In this document: positions 26,345 to 38,427 of the stretch, one piece after another | Numbering within the stretch: the stretch's first letter is position 1 | Layout: every line of letters starts with the position of its first letter | NCBI GenBank assembly: GCA_028279345.1 | Contig: JANQNY010000008.1 | Location: forward strand, 1-64,000 | Origin: Geminicoccaceae bacterium | GTDB lineage: Bacteria; Pseudomonadota; Alphaproteobacteria; Geminicoccales; Geminicoccaceae | DNA: 64,000 nucleotides | Direction of reading: 5' to 3' | Position numbers and translations under genes: made by a program | The notes under the pieces: generated by a model | What the model was told of the DNA's origin: nothing | Seen by the model: the letters and a program-made list of their open reading frames with translations, nothing else | The model's database searches: none

Positions 26345-27940
26345 TTGGACGACGCAACCGTCCAAAGCCCGGCTGCCGCCGCGGCCGCCCGTCGTCGCAC
26401 CTTCGCGATCATCTCGCACCCCGACGCCGGCAAGACCACGCTCACCGAGAAGCTCCTGCTTCGCGGCGGCGCCATTCATCTCGCGGGCGAGGTGAAGGCG
26501 AAAGGCGAGCGTCGGCGCGCGCGGTCGGACTGGATGAAGATCGAGCAGCAGCGCGGCATCTCGGTCTCGACCTCGGTCATGACCTTCGATTTCGACGGCT
26601 GCACTTTCAACCTGCTCGACACGCCGGGCCACGAGGATTTCTCGGAGGATACCTACCGCACGCTGACCGCGGTCGATTCCGCCATCATGGTGCTCGATGC
26701 CGCCAAAGGGATCGAGGCACAGACGCGTAAGCTCTTCGAGGTCTGTCGCCTGCGCGACATGCCGATCGTCACCTTCATCAATAAGCTCGATCGCGAAGCC
26801 CGTGACCCGCTCGAGCTTCTGGACGAGATTGCCAGCGAGCTCGCCCTCGATACCACACCGATGGTCTGGCCCGTCGGCATGGGGCAGAACTTCAAAGGGG
26901 TCTGGGACTTTCGCGAGCATGTGTTCCGCACCTTCGAGCATCCGAATGAGGAGGCGCGCCTGCAGGCCAACCCGTTGCCGGACGGCACGGCGCTCGCGGA
27001 GATTGCCGGCACCGAGGCCGCTGCGCACGCGCTCGAGGGTATGGAGCTGGTCAGCGCGGCCTGCCCACCCTTCGACTTGGAGAGCTACCGCGAAGGTCAT
27101 CTGACGCCTGTCTTCTTCGGCTCGGCACTCCGCGATTTCGGCGTCGACCAGCTCTTGGAGGGGCTGGCCGCAGTAGCACCGTCGCCCCGTGCGCAGCCGA
27201 GCAGCGAGCGGAATGTCAACCCGGGCGAGGAAAAGGTCTCGGGCTTCGTCTTCAAGGTCCAGGCCAATATGGACCCGAAGCATCGCGATCGCGTCGCCTT
27301 CGTCCGCTTGTGCTCCGGGCGCTTTCAGCGTGGCATGAAGCTCAGGCAGGTGCGCACCGGCAAGCCGATCACGGTCTCGTCGCCGATCTTCTTCTTTGCC
27401 GACGATCGGGGCCTCGCCGATGAGGCCTGGCCGGGCGACATCATCGGTGTGCCCAATCATGGTGTGCTCAGGGTCGGTGACAGCCTCACCGAGGGTGAGG
27501 AGCTGCGCTTCACCGGCATCCCCAACTTCGCCCCAGAACTCCTTCAGCGCGTCCGGCTCGACGACCCGATGCGCCAGAAGCACCTGCGTCGCGCCCTGGA
27601 GGACCTTGCCGAGGAGGGCGTGAGCCAAGTCTTCAAGCCGATGCTCGGCGCGCAGTGGGTCGTTGGCGTGGTCGGTCGTCTGCAGCTCGACGTGCTGCAG
27701 ACCCGTATCGACAGTGAGTACGGAATCAAGATCGGCTTCGAGCCCGCCCCCTTCGTCACGGCGCGGTGGGTCGACGGCGAGCGGGCGGAGCTTGAGCGAT
27801 TCGTCGACGCCAAGCGCTCCGTCCTAGCCGAGGACCGCGACGAACAGCCGGTCTACCTCGCGCGGAACGCTTTCGATCTTCAGCGGACGACCGACGAGTG
27901 GCCGGGGCTGCGCTTCACCGCTACCCGCGAGCGGGCTTGA
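26345..27940 (+). CDS. prfC: Peptide chain release factor 3
   Basis: 531 residues, equal to the usual RF3 length. It recycles RF1/RF2 from the ribosome using GTP. G domain: SHPDAGKTTLTEKLL (G1), G-ISVSTSVMTF (G2), LLDTPGHEDFSEDTYRTL (G3) and F-INKLDREARDP (G4). The later domains contain V-FFGSALRDFGVDQLL and V-VGVVGRLQLDVLQ. The start is TTG 26345, supported by GGAGG at 26335-26339 with 5 bases of spacing; earlier in-frame starts overlap the divergent dksA-like gene. A tyrosine phosphatase gene starts 9 bases after the stop. Confidence 0.94.
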   Translation: MDDATVQSPAAAAAARRRTFAIISHPDAGKTTLTEKLLLRGGAIHLAGEVKAKGERRRARSDWMKIEQQRGISVSTSVMTFDFDGCTFNLLDTPGHEDFSEDTYRTLTAVDSAIMVLDAAKGIEAQTRKLFEVCRLRDMPIVTFINKLDREARDPLELLDEIASELALDTTPMVWPVGMGQNFKGVWDFREHVFRTFEHPNEEARLQANPLPDGTALAEIAGTEAAAHALEGMELVSAACPPFDLESYREGHLTPVFFGSALRDFGVDQLLEGLAAVAPSPRAQPSSERNVNPGEEKVSGFVFKVQANMDPKHRDRVAFVRLCSGRFQRGMKLRQVRTGKPITVSSPIFFFADDRGLADEAWPGDIIGVPNHGVLRVGDSLTEGEELRFTGIPNFAPELLQRVRLDDPMRQKHLRRALEDLAEEGVSQVFKPMLGAQWVVGVVGRLQLDVLQTRIDSEYGIKIGFEPAPFVTARWVDGERAELERFVDAKRSVLAEDRDEQPVYLARNAFDLQRTTDEWPGLRFTATRERA

Positions 27941-27949
27941 GGCCGGCCG

Positions 27950-28702
27950 ATGTCCGGCGAAACACGTAGCGGTTCCCTGCGCATGGTCGAAGTCTGGGAC
28001 GGGCTGGGCGGTCCCGATGACATCGAGCACGTGGTCATCACCAAACGTGTCGACACGCGCTGGCAACGCTTTCTCGCGTGGCTCGACATGATGGTGCTGG
28101 ATCACGGTGCGCTGCGCACCATCCGCCTCAACTGGGGGGAGGTGGCGCCGGGGATGTACCGCTCGGCGCAGCCGCGTCCGGGCCAGCTGCGCTATCGCAT
28201 CAAGCGCCACGGCATCAAGACCGTCTTGAACCTGCGCGCCGAGCGCGACTGCGGCGCCTTCGTGCTCGAGGAACGCCTCTGCGCCAAGCTCGGCATCAAC
28301 CTCATCAACGTCCGCGTAAGGTCGCGCGACGTCCCGTCGAAGGAGCTCATCGCGCTGCTCGACGAGCTCTACGCGACCATCGAGTATCCGGCGGTGATGC
28401 ACTGCAAGTCCGGCTGCGATCGCACGGGCATCGCCGCCGGCCTCTACCTGATGCTGCGCGAGGGGCGACCGGTCGAGGCCGCCATGGCCCAGCTCTCCAA
28501 ACGCTGGGGCCACATCCGCGAGGCGAAGACCGGCATCCTCGACTTCTTCTTCGAGACCTACGCTGCCGACAACCGACTCCGACCGATGAAGCTGCGCGAA
28601 TGGGTGCGCGACGTCTACGACCCGGACGCGGTACGCGCCGCCTTCTTCAAGCGCTGGAAAGGTAGCTGGCTGGGCGTCGATCTCGCCTTCTGGCGCGAAT
28701 GA
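27950..28702 (+). CDS. Tyrosine / dual-specificity protein phosphatase
   Basis: 250 residues. The P-loop is MHCKSGCDRTGIA, which fits HCX5R, with an upstream S-AQPRPGQLRYRIKRHGIKTVLNLRAE strand-helix region. The general-acid Asp is less clear, possibly in the R-SRDVPSK loop. This is the alphaproteobacterial PTP family often found as a short orphan; the substrate is unknown. The C-terminal 60 residues (FFFETYAADNRLRP...) are helical and conserved-looking. It starts 9 bases after prfC and may share its transcript. Confidence 0.82.
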   Translation: MSGETRSGSLRMVEVWDGLGGPDDIEHVVITKRVDTRWQRFLAWLDMMVLDHGALRTIRLNWGEVAPGMYRSAQPRPGQLRYRIKRHGIKTVLNLRAERDCGAFVLEERLCAKLGINLINVRVRSRDVPSKELIALLDELYATIEYPAVMHCKSGCDRTGIAAGLYLMLREGRPVEAAMAQLSKRWGHIREAKTGILDFFFETYAADNRLRPMKLREWVRDVYDPDAVRAAFFKRWKGSWLGVDLAFWRE

Positions 28703-28715
28703 GCCCGTCGTTCGG

Positions 28716-29582
28716 TCAAGCGTCGGCGCCGGCGCCGACAAGCTCCCAGGCCACTTCAGGGTCCAGCGACGCCATCAGCATGGCGAGCGCCGTACGATCC
28801 CCGTCGAAGCTGTCCAAGAGCCGCACCGCAGCACCACCGGGCTTAAAGAGACGGTCCGTGGGGGTGCTGCAAGCGATGCGGCTGACACAGCCAGCGGCAA
28901 CCCGAACACCGTAGGTGATCCGACCCGAAGAGGTCAGTGCGGTGCCCATCCCGTCGGCCTCGACGACCGCGGGCAGTGCCGGCTCCGAGCCGAGCGCCCG
29001 CAAGCGCCGCGGTAGCTCGCCGTGCAACCGGGCCAAGAGCTCCTCCGGCGCACCAGAAGCCGCTTCGACGACAGCGCGCGCTTCCGGTAGGAGTGGGTGG
29101 AGCCGCGGCGGCATCATCGCATGCAGACCCGCAACGAACGCGGTGAACGTGTCGGCGAGCCGGCTCACCGCTTGCTCGCACCCGGCAGGGTGCGGTGCGA
29201 GTGCGGCTCGTGGGCCGTCTTCAATGCCCAGTTCCCGCAGGAGCGCGTCGGTCGCCTCCAGCACCGGCTGTGCAAGCTCGTTCACGCGCGTGCCCGCCGC
29301 CAGCTCTGGTTGGAACCGCGTGACCTCGGCAGCGATGTCCTCGGCGAGCAGGACGATCTCCCAAGCGGCCTCGCGTGCCTCGCTGTGCGCACCTCGGCCT
29401 AGAGCCCGCGCCAGCGCAATCTGATGCGCCATGCCTGAGAAGCCGTGCCAGTATCTCACGGCCCGCAACGCATCGTCACTCGTGCGCCCCAAGAGGCACG
29501 CCGTCGTACCTGCAGGCCGGTAGTCCACGTCCAGACCGCGACGGTCGTCACGGGCACGCAGCACAATCTCGTCCAGTGTCAA
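28716..29582 (-). CDS. Hydrogenase large-subunit-like (HupK-like) protein lacking cysteine ligands
   Basis: 288 residues. The C-terminus STPTDRLFKPGG followed by ALAMLMASLDPEVAWEL resembles the end of NiFe hydrogenase large subunits (APTEWNFHP-G ... LDPCVAYEV), but the expected Cys in DPC is Glu. The N-terminal FSGMAHQIALARALGRG resembles the region after the first CxxC, and no CxxC is present. It is therefore likely a metal-free paralogue like HupK, an assembly factor. No other hydrogenase gene is in the window. The start is TTG 29582 with GGAG 7 bases upstream. The family is my recognition by eye and uncertain. Confidence 0.45.
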   Translation of the reverse strand: MTLDEIVLRARDDRRGLDVDYRPAGTTACLLGRTSDDALRAVRYWHGFSGMAHQIALARALGRGAHSEAREAAWEIVLLAEDIAAEVTRFQPELAAGTRVNELAQPVLEATDALLRELGIEDGPRAALAPHPAGCEQAVSRLADTFTAFVAGLHAMMPPRLHPLLPEARAVVEAASGAPEELLARLHGELPRRLRALGSEPALPAVVEADGMGTALTSSGRITYGVRVAAGCVSRIACSTPTDRLFKPGGAAVRLLDSFDGDRTALAMLMASLDPEVAWELVGAGADA

Positions 29583-29737
29583 ACCGCGCTCCGCGAAAAT
29601 GATTCGCGCCGGAGTGAGCCATGAGGTGTTGGCCGCGGCTACGAGCGAAAGGTCGTGCGACCGTAGTACGCGGCCGCCTAAGCCAGTCTACGCCTCAAGT
29701 CGCGCGCACGACTAGGACGAAAGCGCTAGCCGCTTCA

Positions 29738-30865
29738 TTAACGTTCGGGCAAGTCTCCGCTGGCATAGCGATCGAGAAACGCTGCCGCAGTGCCCTCCGC
29801 ATCTGCGCCGATGATTGCGGCGCGGAGGCGCCGCATAAGTTCTTGATAAAAGAATAGGTTGTTCCAAGTCAGTAGAATAGCTGCAAGAATCTCGTCGCAT
29901 TTCGCCAAATGATGCAGGTAGGCGCGGCTATAGTCCCGCGCGGCCGGGCAGGCACTCTCCTCATCGAGCGGCCGCGGGTCGTCGCGGTGGCGGGCGTTCC
30001 GCAGGTTCACCGGCCCTCTCGCCGTGAATGCCTGACCGTTGCGCCCCGACCGGGTCGGCAGCACGCAGTCGAACATGTCGATACCGCGCAGGACGGCACC
30101 CACGAGGTCCTCGGGCTTGCCGACACCCATGAGGTAGCGCGGCTGATCGGCCGGCAGGTGCGCGCAGGTCGCTTCCACCACCCGCAGCATGACGTCTCTG
30201 GGCTCACCCACCGCGAGCCCGCCGATGGCATAGCCCTCGAAGCCGGTCTTGCGGAGCGCCTCCGCGGATGCGCGGCGCTGATCCTCGAAAATGCTCCCCT
30301 GCACGATCCCGAACTGGCCATATCCCGGCCGTACTTCGAAGGCGCGCCGCGAGCGCTCGGCCCAGCGCAGGGAGAGCTCCATCGACGCCCGCGCCGCCTG
30401 CTCCTCGATCGGCCACGGTGCGCATTCGTCCAACTGCATCGTGATCGTCGCATCGAGAAGGTGTTGCACCTCCGTCGCGCGTTCTGGTGTCAGCCGATGT
30501 CGTGAGCCGTCCAGATGGGAGGCAAAGGTCACGCCATCGGCGTCGAGCGCGCGAAGCTTGGCGAGCGACATGACCTGGTAGCCACCGCTATCGGTCAGAA
30601 TCGGGCCGGGCCAACGCATGAAACGATGTAGCCCACCAAGCCCGGCGATGCGCTCCGCCCCTGGGCGCAGCATCAGATGGTAGGTGTTCGCGAGCACGAT
30701 CGGGGCGCCCGTGGACGCCACCATCTCGGGCGTCATCGCCTTCACCGTTGCTTGCGTCCCAACGGGCATGAAGACAGGCGTCGACACCGAACCGTGCGCC
30801 GTCTCGAGCCGACCGGCTCGCGCTTTCCCCGAGGTCGCCTCGACGGCGAAGCCGAACGCGCTCAC
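29738..30865 (-). CDS. tgt: tRNA-guanine transglycosylase
   Basis: 375 residues. It exchanges guanine-34 for preQ1 in GUN-anticodon tRNAs. Family marks are [32 protein letters not shown] with the catalytic Asp, [27 protein letters not shown] and [14 protein letters not shown] with the second Asp region. The zinc site usually ending the protein is C-x-C-x2-C; here the sequence ends [27 protein letters not shown], so only part of the usual cysteine set is visible. GTG 30865 overlaps the queA stop as GTGA. Expected motif order otherwise matches. Confidence 0.93.
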   Translation of the reverse strand: MSAFGFAVEATSGKARAGRLETAHGSVSTPVFMPVGTQATVKAMTPEMVASTGAPIVLANTYHLMLRPGAERIAGLGGLHRFMRWPGPILTDSGGYQVMSLAKLRALDADGVTFASHLDGSRHRLTPERATEVQHLLDATITMQLDECAPWPIEEQAARASMELSLRWAERSRRAFEVRPGYGQFGIVQGSIFEDQRRASAEALRKTGFEGYAIGGLAVGEPRDVMLRVVEATCAHLPADQPRYLMGVGKPEDLVGAVLRGIDMFDCVLPTRSGRNGQAFTARGPVNLRNARHRDDPRPLDEESACPAARDYSRAYLHHLAKCDEILAAILLTWNNLFFYQELMRRLRAAIIGADAEGTAAAFLDRYASGDLPER

Positions 30866-31890
30866 CGCGCCGCACGCTCCAACAAACACGCATCACCGTA
30901 GGAGAAGAACCGGTAGCCCGCGCGCACGGCATGCGCGTAGGCGCGACGCATCCTCTCCAGACCGCCGATCGCCGCGACGAGCATGAACAGCGTCGACCGC
31001 GGCAGGTGGAAGTTGGTGAGCAGCCGATCGATCGAGCGCACCGGGACGCCTGGCTGGAGGAAGATGTCGGTGCGGCCACCGCCCGGACGGTAGGTGCCAC
31101 CCTCATAGATCGTCTCGAGCGTCCGCAGCACGGTGGTGCCAAACGCGAAAACGCGCCCGCTCTGCCGGCGATGTGCGGCGAGGATTGCCGCGGCATCGTC
31201 TGACACTTCATAGCGTTCGGCGTGCATCGCATGCGCCCGTGTGTCCGCAACCTTGACCGGCAGAAACGTCCCGGCGCCGACATGTAAGGTCAAGCGCACT
31301 TGCCGCGCGCCGCGCGCCAACATGGCAGCGAGCAGCGTCTCCGTGACGTGCAACGATGCCGTCGGCGCCGCGACGGCCCCGGGGCGCGCAGCGAAGATGG
31401 TCTGATAGTCTCGGCGATCGCGTTCGTCGCCGCCGGGCCCGCGCTTGATGTAGGGCGGCAGCGGCATGATGCCGTGCCGCTCGATCGCCGCGCCGACATC
31501 GGCAGCGCTCGCGAGCTCGACCTCCACCTCGCCGCCGCCCAGCTTGTCGAGCACGTGCGCCTCCAGGTCGTCGCCGATCGCGATCCTATCGCCGGCGCTG
31601 AGGCGCTTCGCCGGCCGCGCGAAGCAGCGCCACCGATCGCGACCCAAGGGCTCGTGCAGTAGCAGCTCGACCCCGGCGTTGCCGCGGCGCCCGCGCAGCC
31701 GGGCGGGGATCACCTGCGTGTCGTTGAAGACCAGGAGGTCGCGATCGTCGATCAGCGACGGTAGATCGCGGACATGGCGATCGCGTAGCCGCCATTCGAT
31801 GTGGAGGAGGCGCGCGGCTTCGCGCGGGTCGAGCGGGTGCTGAGCGACGTTGTGCTGCGGAAGGGCGAAGTCGAAGGCGTCGACCCTCAT
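30862..31890 (-). CDS. queA: tRNA ribosyltransferase-isomerase QueA
   Basis: 342 residues. It adds the epoxycyclopentanediol moiety from SAM to preQ1-tRNA. Markers: [18 protein letters not shown] at the start, [55 protein letters not shown] and [15 protein letters not shown]. It sits between coaD and tgt with 4-base overlaps at both ends, so the three are one operon. The queuosine pathway is thus at least partly encoded here. Confidence 0.95.
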   Translation of the reverse strand: MRVDAFDFALPQHNVAQHPLDPREAARLLHIEWRLRDRHVRDLPSLIDDRDLLVFNDTQVIPARLRGRRGNAGVELLLHEPLGRDRWRCFARPAKRLSAGDRIAIGDDLEAHVLDKLGGGEVEVELASAADVGAAIERHGIMPLPPYIKRGPGGDERDRRDYQTIFAARPGAVAAPTASLHVTETLLAAMLARGARQVRLTLHVGAGTFLPVKVADTRAHAMHAERYEVSDDAAAILAAHRRQSGRVFAFGTTVLRTLETIYEGGTYRPGGGRTDIFLQPGVPVRSIDRLLTNFHLPRSTLFMLVAAIGGLERMRRAYAHAVRAGYRFFSYGDACLLERAAR

Positions 31891-32414
31891 TGCTGGAGGG
31901 CTCGCTTCTCCTCCAACTTAGCCAACACGTCAGTATAGACCTGGGGAGAAACGAAGCTCGATACATCCCCGCCCAAGAGCCCGATCTCCTTGACGAAGCG
32001 AGACGAGATGAATTGCGTCGTCTCCGCCGCCATCAAAAACAGGGTTTCAATATCGGGGCTGAGCCGCGCGTTGTTGGCACCCATCTGAAACTCGTACTCG
32101 AAGTCGGAGACTGCCCTTAGACCACGGATGATGATCTGCCCGCCCTGATCCTCGACGAAGTGCATGAGCAGGTTCGAGAAGGACTTGACCTCCACTTGGC
32201 AACCGTTCGTGCGGTTGCCAGCCATCAGCATCGCCGCCTCGCGCTCGACCAGGCGTGTCCGTTCCTCGAGCGTGAACAACGGGCCTTTGCCGGCGTTGCG
32301 GGCGACGCCGATGATCAGCTTGTCGAGCATCCGCGTGGCGCGACGGATGATGTCCGTATGGCCGTTGTGGATCGGGTCGAAAGTGCCTGGGTAGACGCCC
32401 ACGCGCACGCCCAT
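31887..32414 (-). CDS. coaD: Phosphopantetheine adenylyltransferase
   Basis: 175 residues. It catalyses the fourth step of coenzyme A synthesis. Visible motifs are PGTFDPIHNGHTDII (T/H-x-G-H nucleotidyltransferase), a GLRAVSDFEYEFQMG segment and the late S-SRFVKEIGLLGGDVSSFV. The start ATG is 13 bases after the gyrA stop and its stop overlaps the queA start by 4 bases. A gyrA-coaD-queA-tgt order is usual in alphaproteobacteria. Confidence 0.95.
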   Translation of the reverse strand: MGVRVGVYPGTFDPIHNGHTDIIRRATRMLDKLIIGVARNAGKGPLFTLEERTRLVEREAAMLMAGNRTNGCQVEVKSFSNLLMHFVEDQGGQIIIRGLRAVSDFEYEFQMGANNARLSPDIETLFLMAAETTQFISSRFVKEIGLLGGDVSSFVSPQVYTDVLAKLEEKRALQQ

Positions 32415-32426
32415 GACCGCGCTCCC

Positions 32427-35126
<2,700 letters not shown>

Positions 35127-35189
35127 CTCTGCGGGTTGCCCGGCGCGTTGCCGCAGCGCGGGAAAGAAGCGTTGCGTCTAGCAGAGCCA

Positions 35190-35825
35190 CTAGGTGCGGT
35201 CGAGGGTTGCGGCGCCGTAATAATGCCAGAGAAGCACTGCTGCGCAGCCGCGCCACGGCGCCCAAGGCTCGGCCAGCGTGCGGGCTTGTTTGGCCGTCAA
35301 CGGCATCGGCAGCCCCTTCAGGCGCTGCAAGGCCAGCCTTACCGCCAGGTCGTCGGCCGGAAACGTGTCCGCGCGGCCGAGCGCGAACAGCAGGTAGATC
35401 TCCGCACTCCAGCGCCCGAACCCCTTGAGCGCCGTGATCGCCCCGATCGCGTCCTCTTCGGCGGCCGCGCCCAAGGCGGCAAGATCGAGACGCCCCGAGA
35501 TGACCGCGTCTGCCAGCCCATGGGCGTAGGCGATCTTCTGCCGGCTCAACCCGCAGCTGCGGAGCTCTTCCGCCGAGCTGCCGGCTACGGTCGCGGGGCT
35601 GATGTCGCCCAGCCGCTCCGCGAGCCGCTTCCAGATAGCCGCCGCGGCGTGGGTCGAGACCTGCTGCGCCGTTACGATCTGCAGCAGTGTTGCGAAGCCG
35701 GGCTCGCGCACACGGGCCGTGGGCGGACCGATTTCGGCGAGTGCACGCGCGATGTCCGCATCGGCCTGCGCCAGGACTCGGAGCCCCTGCTCGAGGCGGT
35801 CTTGATGGAGCGGTGTGGTGCGCAT
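35190..35825 (-). CDS. DNA-3-methyladenine glycosylase, AlkA-type HhH
   Basis: 211 residues of the HhH-GPD DNA glycosylase superfamily. Core segments are LLQIVTAQQVSTHAAAAIWKRL, L-SRQKIAYAHGLADAV, A-LKGFGRWSAEIYLLFALGRADTFPADDLA. The last carries the helix-hairpin-helix (L-x-G-F/I-G) and the catalytic Asp in P-ADDLAV. It should remove alkylated bases in base excision repair. ATG 35825 begins the conserved part; an upstream frame start at 35900 adds unrelated residues and abuts the photolyase stop. It lies directly downstream of the photolyase gene, so two DNA repair enzymes are adjacent. Confidence 0.85.
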   Translation of the reverse strand: MRTTPLHQDRLEQGLRVLAQADADIARALAEIGPPTARVREPGFATLLQIVTAQQVSTHAAAAIWKRLAERLGDISPATVAGSSAEELRSCGLSRQKIAYAHGLADAVISGRLDLAALGAAAEEDAIGAITALKGFGRWSAEIYLLFALGRADTFPADDLAVRLALQRLKGLPMPLTAKQARTLAEPWAPWRGCAAVLLWHYYGAATLDRT

Positions 35826-35900
35826 GCGGGCTTCGGTCCGATCGGGGGGCTTCACGCTTCTTCGTTCACGGCCCACCTTGCGTCGAGAGCCTCTAGCCAC

Positions 35901-38297
35901 TCAGGTTGCCACGTGGTCGGTGCCACGATCCAGATCGACGCTGAGGTTCAAGAGCCGCCCTGCCGCCGCGGCACCGGATAGGAACGCGGCTTCGATCCGA
36001 CCGCCCAGGCACCAGTCCCCACAAGCCGCGACGCCCGTTTCGGCGTCGAACAGGCACGGCTCGCCGAGCGGGGCGTCGGCCAAGGCGTAGCGCCAGCGGT
36101 GCGCCGCCGCGTAGGTCGTTTCCGGCAGGGGCCCAGCGAGCGTCCCCAACGCCGATCGCAGATCCTCCAGGACCTCGTCCACGTCACGCTCCAGATTGGC
36201 TCGAGACCAAGGGTGGCTCGCGTGCACGACCCAAGTCTCGCCGGACGGGCGCTGGGGCTTGGCCGCGTCGCGGGTAATCCACGCGAGTGGCCCCTGCCCG
36301 GGTCGCACCACATCGGGAAGGTCGAGCGGTGCCTTGAACGCGAACAGTCCCGCCCAGCAGGGCGCCATGCCAGCCTCACCTGCGCGCCCGGCGAGCGCGG
36401 GAAGCGGCTCCAGAAGCGCTGCCGCTTGTGGTGCCGGCACAGCAACGACGACGCACCGGAACGGACCGCGATCCTCCAGTCCGTCACCCACGAGGCGCCA
36501 CCCACGCGAATCGGGCAGCAGCCGGCGGATGGTGGTTTCATTGACGACTTCGAGGTCCGCCGCGAGATGCCGGCCGAGCGCGCTCATGCCCGGGACCGGT
36601 ACCTGCCAGGGCGCGGCGTCCCCAGGAACGGCCCCATCCGCCGGTGTCCAAGCGGCGACGAGCCCTTGTTCGGTCCAGGCCTGCACATAGCGTTGGAAAC
36701 GGAGATCGCGAGTCGTGAAGTACTGCGCGCCATGGTCGAACGCGACATCACCGACGCGCCGCGTAGCTATGCGACCGCCGACGCCGCGCGACTTGTCGAA
36801 CACCGTCACGGCGAGGCCGTGGTCACGGAGCGTGCGGGCGCAGACGAGGCCGGCCATCCCGGCCCCGATCACCGCCACCTTGGGCGGCCGGCGCAGATTG
36901 GCGCGTGTCACCCTCGCCCTGTAGGCATCGACATCGAGCCGCTTCGCGTGCCCCACAGTCGACCGCGCGCGCAGCGTACCGGTGACCGGAGACGGCGGCT
37001 CGAAAGGGCGGTCGAAGAGGCCGAGACACCAAAAGAGACCGCCATAGGAGTTCGGGTCCCGGCCATCGAGCGCGAAGCGGTGGTTGAGATCGACCAAGAG
37101 GCGCATGGCCGCCTCGGGCGTGGCCGTCCAGGGCGGGAGCGCCTTGCCCCAGGTCATCCGCAGATTGTTGTGCAGCTCGCCGTGCACCATGAGCGAGGTC
37201 TGGGCGGCGTCCCACAGAGCGTCACCGGTGCGCCCGCGCGCCAGCGTTTCCCAGTCATAGGTCCGGTCTCGCGTATCGTCGCGGTGCGCTTCCAACGTCG
37301 CCTGGGCCCACCTGGGCAGTGCTTCGAGCGTTTCGATCTCTTCGGTGTGGAAACACCAGGCATGGGCGAGCTCGCGCCAAACCAGGAGCTCGTCGAGGAA
37401 CTTCGCGGCACCCGGCCCGCCGACGGCCATAGCCTCGCGCGCGATGGCGAACGGCGAGACGTGCCCGAAATGCAGATAGGGCGAAAGGCGGCTCACCCCG
37501 TCGCGATCGAGGGCATCGTTGCGGCGCCGGGCGTAGGCGTGCAGGCGCTCGTCACGGAAACGTGCCCAGCGTGCGTAGCCTGCGCGACTGCCGCCCGGCG
37601 TGTCCGCGACCGGGCCCACCATGTGGTCGATGTCGCAGGCGGCGACGAGCGCGCCGAGGTCGGCCCCCGCGAGGTCGACTGGCTCGAACGGCAGCTGACG
37701 TGGCAGCGCGCTTAGTATCCGCCCAGCGAAGGGCGGCCACGGCAACGCCAGCCGTTCGAGCCTCGCCGCCTGCGTCTCCTGGCGAAAGCGGAAGGCGCGC
37801 TCAGGGCGTCGCTTGACCAGCCGCATCGGGAAGACGCAGGCGGTATCCACCGCCAGCAGCGGCGCCGGCGACGATCGGGCGAGGCTTTGCGTCGCCCGCC
37901 GACTTGGCGGCGTAGGACAATCCTCACAGACGATCGCCGCGGCTGCCTCGGCGAGTTGCTCGATCACCGGTCGGTCGCCCGAATGCTCCAGATGAAAAGC
38001 GTAGGCGATGCGCTGCTCCGAGAGCTCCGCGGCGACGTCGCGCGCGCCCTCCAGAATGAAGCGGTGGATGCGGTCAGAGGCGAAGGGATAGCGCGGGCTC
38101 AGACCATGGTAGACGAAGAGCGGCCGTTCCAACGCGTCGGCTAGGTGCAGCGCCGCATCGAGCGCCGGGTTGTCGTGGCCACGGGCGGCGTTGCGCATCC
38201 AGTAGAGGACACAGGCGCCATCGGCCCGTGCGTCGGGCCCTCGCGCCCGCGTCCGCTCGATCAGGTGGTCGGGAAGGTGCCGGAGGATGGGATGCAT
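35901..38297 (-). CDS. Class II-like photolyase fused to renalase-like flavin oxidoreductase
   Basis: 798 residues, far longer than a photolyase (about 450-480). Residues 28-435 are a photolyase: antenna-domain V-LYWMRNAARGHDN, FAD-site SRLSPYLHFGHVSP (269-282), ELLVWRELAH (303-312) and E-LHNNLRMTWGKALPPW (374-390), with LNHRFALDGRDPNSYGG after it, all of class II style. Residues 474-790 are a separate flavoprotein: Rossmann VIGAGMAGLVCA (476-487), K-SRGVGGRIATRR, F-DHGAQYFT and a late V-AACGDWCLGGRIEAAFLSG. This half matches NAD(P)/FAD amine-oxidase-like renalase proteins. The fused part may donate electrons or recycle flavin; that is inference. No frameshift joins them. Confidence 0.88.
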   Translation of the reverse strand: MHPILRHLPDHLIERTRARGPDARADGACVLYWMRNAARGHDNPALDAALHLADALERPLFVYHGLSPRYPFASDRIHRFILEGARDVAAELSEQRIAYAFHLEHSGDRPVIEQLAEAAAAIVCEDCPTPPSRRATQSLARSSPAPLLAVDTACVFPMRLVKRRPERAFRFRQETQAARLERLALPWPPFAGRILSALPRQLPFEPVDLAGADLGALVAACDIDHMVGPVADTPGGSRAGYARWARFRDERLHAYARRRNDALDRDGVSRLSPYLHFGHVSPFAIAREAMAVGGPGAAKFLDELLVWRELAHAWCFHTEEIETLEALPRWAQATLEAHRDDTRDRTYDWETLARGRTGDALWDAAQTSLMVHGELHNNLRMTWGKALPPWTATPEAAMRLLVDLNHRFALDGRDPNSYGGLFWCLGLFDRPFEPPSPVTGTLRARSTVGHAKRLDVDAYRARVTRANLRRPPKVAVIGAGMAGLVCARTLRDHGLAVTVFDKSRGVGGRIATRRVGDVAFDHGAQYFTTRDLRFQRYVQAWTEQGLVAAWTPADGAVPGDAAPWQVPVPGMSALGRHLAADLEVVNETTIRRLLPDSRGWRLVGDGLEDRGPFRCVVVAVPAPQAAALLEPLPALAGRAGEAGMAPCWAGLFAFKAPLDLPDVVRPGQGPLAWITRDAAKPQRPSGETWVVHASHPWSRANLERDVDEVLEDLRSALGTLAGPLPETTYAAAHRWRYALADAPLGEPCLFDAETGVAACGDWCLGGRIEAAFLSGAAAAGRLLNLSVDLDRGTDHVAT

Positions 38298-38427
38298 CTT
38301 AGCGGGAGGCCATGCGTTGAGCGTGGGGAGCTAAGGCGGCAACGTTGTGTGTCTACCCAACGATTCGACGTAGCGTTCTTCGTCGCCTAGGTTTTGTGCA
38401 ACTGCGAACTGTAGTGAGGAGACGGTG

